Shown piece by piece: positions 62,014 through 64,000 of a stretch of 64,000 bases of DNA. Source of the stretch: Bifidobacterium platyrrhinorum (GTDB lineage: Bacteria > Actinomycetota > Actinomycetes > Actinomycetales > Bifidobacteriaceae). Every line of letters starts with the position of its first letter. Within the stretch, counting starts at the first letter, position 1. Position numbers and translations under genes: made by a program. The notes beneath the pieces are model-generated. The model was not told where the DNA came from, did not search any database, and saw only the letters and a program-made list of their open reading frames with translations. The DNA is taken from contig NZ_WHZV01000001.1 in NCBI RefSeq assembly GCF_010667645.1, forward strand, positions 572,809-636,808. The letters run 5' to 3'.

Positions 62014-63441
62014 TCAGATCCAATCATCGGGCTCGATGCCCTGCGGTCCGACGTATTCGCCGTTGGGCACGTAGCGCGCGTCGTCCTTGTCCTCAAGCCG
62101 CGCGTCGCCGAACATGATCACGTCGCGACCGAAGGTCCAGTCGCCCTCGATGGTCACCGAATTCGCCGCGGCGAGAGATGGCACGTTGTAGGGGAAACGC
62201 TCGTCGAAGTCATGGATGTTCTTGTAGTAACGCGGGTCGAGCGTCACGTTCGGGAAGATGTAGTTGCCGTCCTCCATCTCGTAGGTATCCGTCAAATGGA
62301 AGCGGTCCGACCGCATGATGAACAGGTCGTCGGTGGTCTTGACGGGCAGGAAGCGCATGCGGTCCACCTGCACGCAGATGGCGCCCTCGAACAGCCCGAT
62401 CGCCGCGCCCATCGCGGTCTCGAGCTGCAGCACGGGCGTGGTGGAGGAATCCGTCGGGTCGACGGTCTTGTGGTTGCGGATCACGGGCAGGGGCAGCACG
62501 CCGTCATGCTCAGCGAGCAGCGCCTTGAGCGCGTCCACGCGCACCCATATCGAGTTCGTGTTGAAGTAGGGGTGCTTGTCGATGTTCTGGGCGTCGGCCT
62601 TGTCGTCGGGATGGACCTGGCTCATCTCGCGCAGCATGAGACGCCCGGTCCTGCGGTCGCGCACGATGTGGCCGCCCTTGCGGTCGGCTTCGGTGCGGAC
62701 CGCGACCTCGACCATGAACGGCGCGCCGGTGTCCTCGAAGTGCTGGGCGAGCGTGCGGGACGGCCGTGCGCCCAGATTGTCCGAGTTGGAGATGAACAGG
62801 TATTCGAAGCCGTGTTCCTCGAGCTTGTCGAGCAGACCGGACTCCCAGATCGTGGAGTACAGGTCGCCATGCCCCGGCGGGCACCATTCGAGATCGGGGT
62901 TCTCCGGGAAGGAGACCGGCTCGCCGGTGGCGATGTCGATCTTCGGCTCGACGTGCTGGATGATCTCCATCGGGATGTTCTCCTGATGGAACTTGCGGTT
63001 GCGGTGCAGCACCTTCATCGTGTCCTTGGAGGTGCGGAACGAGTTCATGAGCGTCAGCGGCAGCTCGACGCCGAGACGCGTGCGGGCGGTGAGCACCTGG
63101 CCGAGGATGATGTCGATGAAACGCATCTGCTTGGCCTTGTGGCGGCGCACCGGCAGCAGCGACTTCGCGCAGTCAAGGCCCATGGAGGTGCCCAGACCGC
63201 CGTTGAGCTTGAGGAAGGCGGTCTTGGCGAAGGCGTGCACCGCCTTGTCGTGGTCGATCGTCTCGTAGACGTCGTGGAAGCTCGGCACGCCGGTGAGCGG
63301 TTCGACGTCCGCCTCGCGGATCCAGCTGGAGGCTTCCTCGTTGCGCCAGACATCGTACAGGTGTCGGAACTGGCTGATGGCCATCTCACTCATGCCATGG
63401 TCGCGCATCTTGGCGGCGGACTGATCGAACACGTCGGACAC
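62014..63441 (-). CDS. UTP-glucose-1-phosphate uridylyltransferase (UGP1 type)
   Basis: 475 aa, of the large eukaryotic-like UGP1/UgpA class rather than the short GalU class. The nucleotide-binding signature is LKLNGGLGTSMGLDCAKSLL. ECPPGHGDLYSTIW-like EWCPPGHGDLYSTIWESGLL is the uridine/sugar region, and YLFISNSDNLGARP the metal-binding part. Bifidobacteria use such enzymes for UDP-glucose supply in galactose and exopolysaccharide metabolism. The start codon is GTG at 63441, preceded by GGAGCAG. Confidence 0.92.
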   Translation of the reverse strand: MSDVFDQSAAKMRDHGMSEMAISQFRHLYDVWRNEEASSWIREADVEPLTGVPSFHDVYETIDHDKAVHAFAKTAFLKLNGGLGTSMGLDCAKSLLPVRRHKAKQMRFIDIILGQVLTARTRLGVELPLTLMNSFRTSKDTMKVLHRNRKFHQENIPMEIIQHVEPKIDIATGEPVSFPENPDLEWCPPGHGDLYSTIWESGLLDKLEEHGFEYLFISNSDNLGARPSRTLAQHFEDTGAPFMVEVAVRTEADRKGGHIVRDRRTGRLMLREMSQVHPDDKADAQNIDKHPYFNTNSIWVRVDALKALLAEHDGVLPLPVIRNHKTVDPTDSSTTPVLQLETAMGAAIGLFEGAICVQVDRMRFLPVKTTDDLFIMRSDRFHLTDTYEMEDGNYIFPNVTLDPRYYKNIHDFDERFPYNVPSLAAANSVTIEGDWTFGRDVIMFGDARLEDKDDARYVPNGEYVGPQGIEPDDWI

Positions 63442-63605
63442 TTCTGCTCCTTCATGGGGTGTTGCAACTCCTGCCCAGTGTAGTGGATGACGCCGCTACA
63501 TGCCCGCACGGGGGTATATGAGGGGTGGAGGATTCGTGAACATGGCGCGACCGCATCACCCGGAGCGGATATTGCGGTCGCGCCATGCCCGCACGCTCCG
63601 GCCGA

Positions 63606-64000
63606 TCATTCCATGATCGCGTCGACGCCGTCGATCACCGTGCCGCGGAACCCGTCCTTCTCCAGCTTGCACACGCCCCGGATGGTGGTGCCGGCGGGCG
63701 AGCAGACGGCGTCCTTCATGGCCCCCGGGTGCTCGCCGTGCGCCATATGCAACGCGCCGACGCCCTCGACCATCTTCGCGGCGAGACGGTATGCGGTGGC
63801 GCGCTGCAGCCCGTATTTCACGCCGGCGTCGCCGAGCGCCTCGACGTACATGGCGGTGAACGCGGGGGCGCATCCGGCCACGACCATCGCGATGCCCATG
63901 TGCTCGGTGTCGACACGTTCGATGAGGCTGATCGGCGAGAACAGCTCCTCGAACGTCTCCGTCTCCTCGTCGGTGAGCGTGTTGGCGGATTCGGTGACGA
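63606..64000 (-). CDS. proC: Pyrroline-5-carboxylate reductase, C-terminal part (runs off the right edge)
   Basis: The last 131 codons of an NAD(P)H-dependent enzyme that makes proline. Visible are TLTDEETETFEELFSPISL at the edge, VVAGCAPAFTAMYVEALGDA and GLQRATAYRLAAKMVEGVGA. The signature HPGAMKDAVCSPAGTTIRGV follows, then the closing GFRGTVIDGVDAI. The start and N-terminal Rossmann fold lie beyond base 64000. An internal ATG at 63899 is not the start, since conserved sequence continues upstream of it. Confidence 0.93.
   Translation of the reverse strand, partial: VTESANTLTDEETETFEELFSPISLIERVDTEHMGIAMVVAGCAPAFTAMYVEALGDAGVKYGLQRATAYRLAAKMVEGVGALHMAHGEHPGAMKDAVCSPAGTTIRGVCKLEKDGFRGTVIDGVDAIME

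Overview
The window is high-GC actinobacterial chromosome and most likely Bifidobacterium. The main pointers are a fused trpC-trpB gene, an RbpA RNA-polymerase-binding protein, a fused PafB/PafC-type WYL regulator beside a HelY-type helicase, a UGP1-family UDP-glucose pyrophosphorylase, and the pgsA/DUF881/sbp/DUF881/FHA/MerR block typical of Actinobacteria. The genus is inferred from gene content; no rRNA gene or complete tRNA was seen.

1-12.98 kb is mostly core: rlmN, then hisF-hisI-trpE (hisI and trpE overlap by four bases), two secreted or anchored envelope proteins, endonuclease IV, a MATE exporter, nicotinamidase, an MFS transporter, mscL and an S10-type serine peptidase.

13.1-31.5 kb is accessory and rearranged. 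It opens with remnants of an FtsX-type permease and a LuxR regulator joined at a deletion point, followed by a PIN-domain toxin-antitoxin pair. Two convergent sensor/regulator/ABC transporter operons follow (HK-RR-ATPase-permease-permease on +, and ATPase-permease-small protein-HK-RR on -). Then come an Abi/HEPN-like gene, two more ABC exporters, a 5'-truncated flavin-reductase-like gene, an ASCH-domain gene, and a VbhA/Fic pair flanked by copies of the ASCH gene 3' end.

31.5-44.4 kb carries small enzymes and transporters: GNAT, MATE, an MFS exporter preceded by a tiny leader ORF and hairpins, SRAP, TetR, aldo-keto reductase, a divergent peptide deformylase, a lipoprotein, a flavodoxin-fold reductase, and a two-component system in which both genes have lost their phosphotransfer parts.

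44.6-64 kb is again core: trpCB-trpA-lgt-rpe-hisE-hisG, the pgsA/DUF881/sbp/DUF881/FHA/MerR cluster, a HAD phosphatase, rbpA, the pafBC-small membrane protein-helY block, UDP-glucose pyrophosphorylase and the C-terminal part of proC running off the right edge. Histidine and tryptophan genes are interleaved at both ends (hisF-hisI-trpE; trpCB-trpA...hisE-hisG), so neither pathway forms one classical operon here; trpD, trpF and the other his genes are not in this window.
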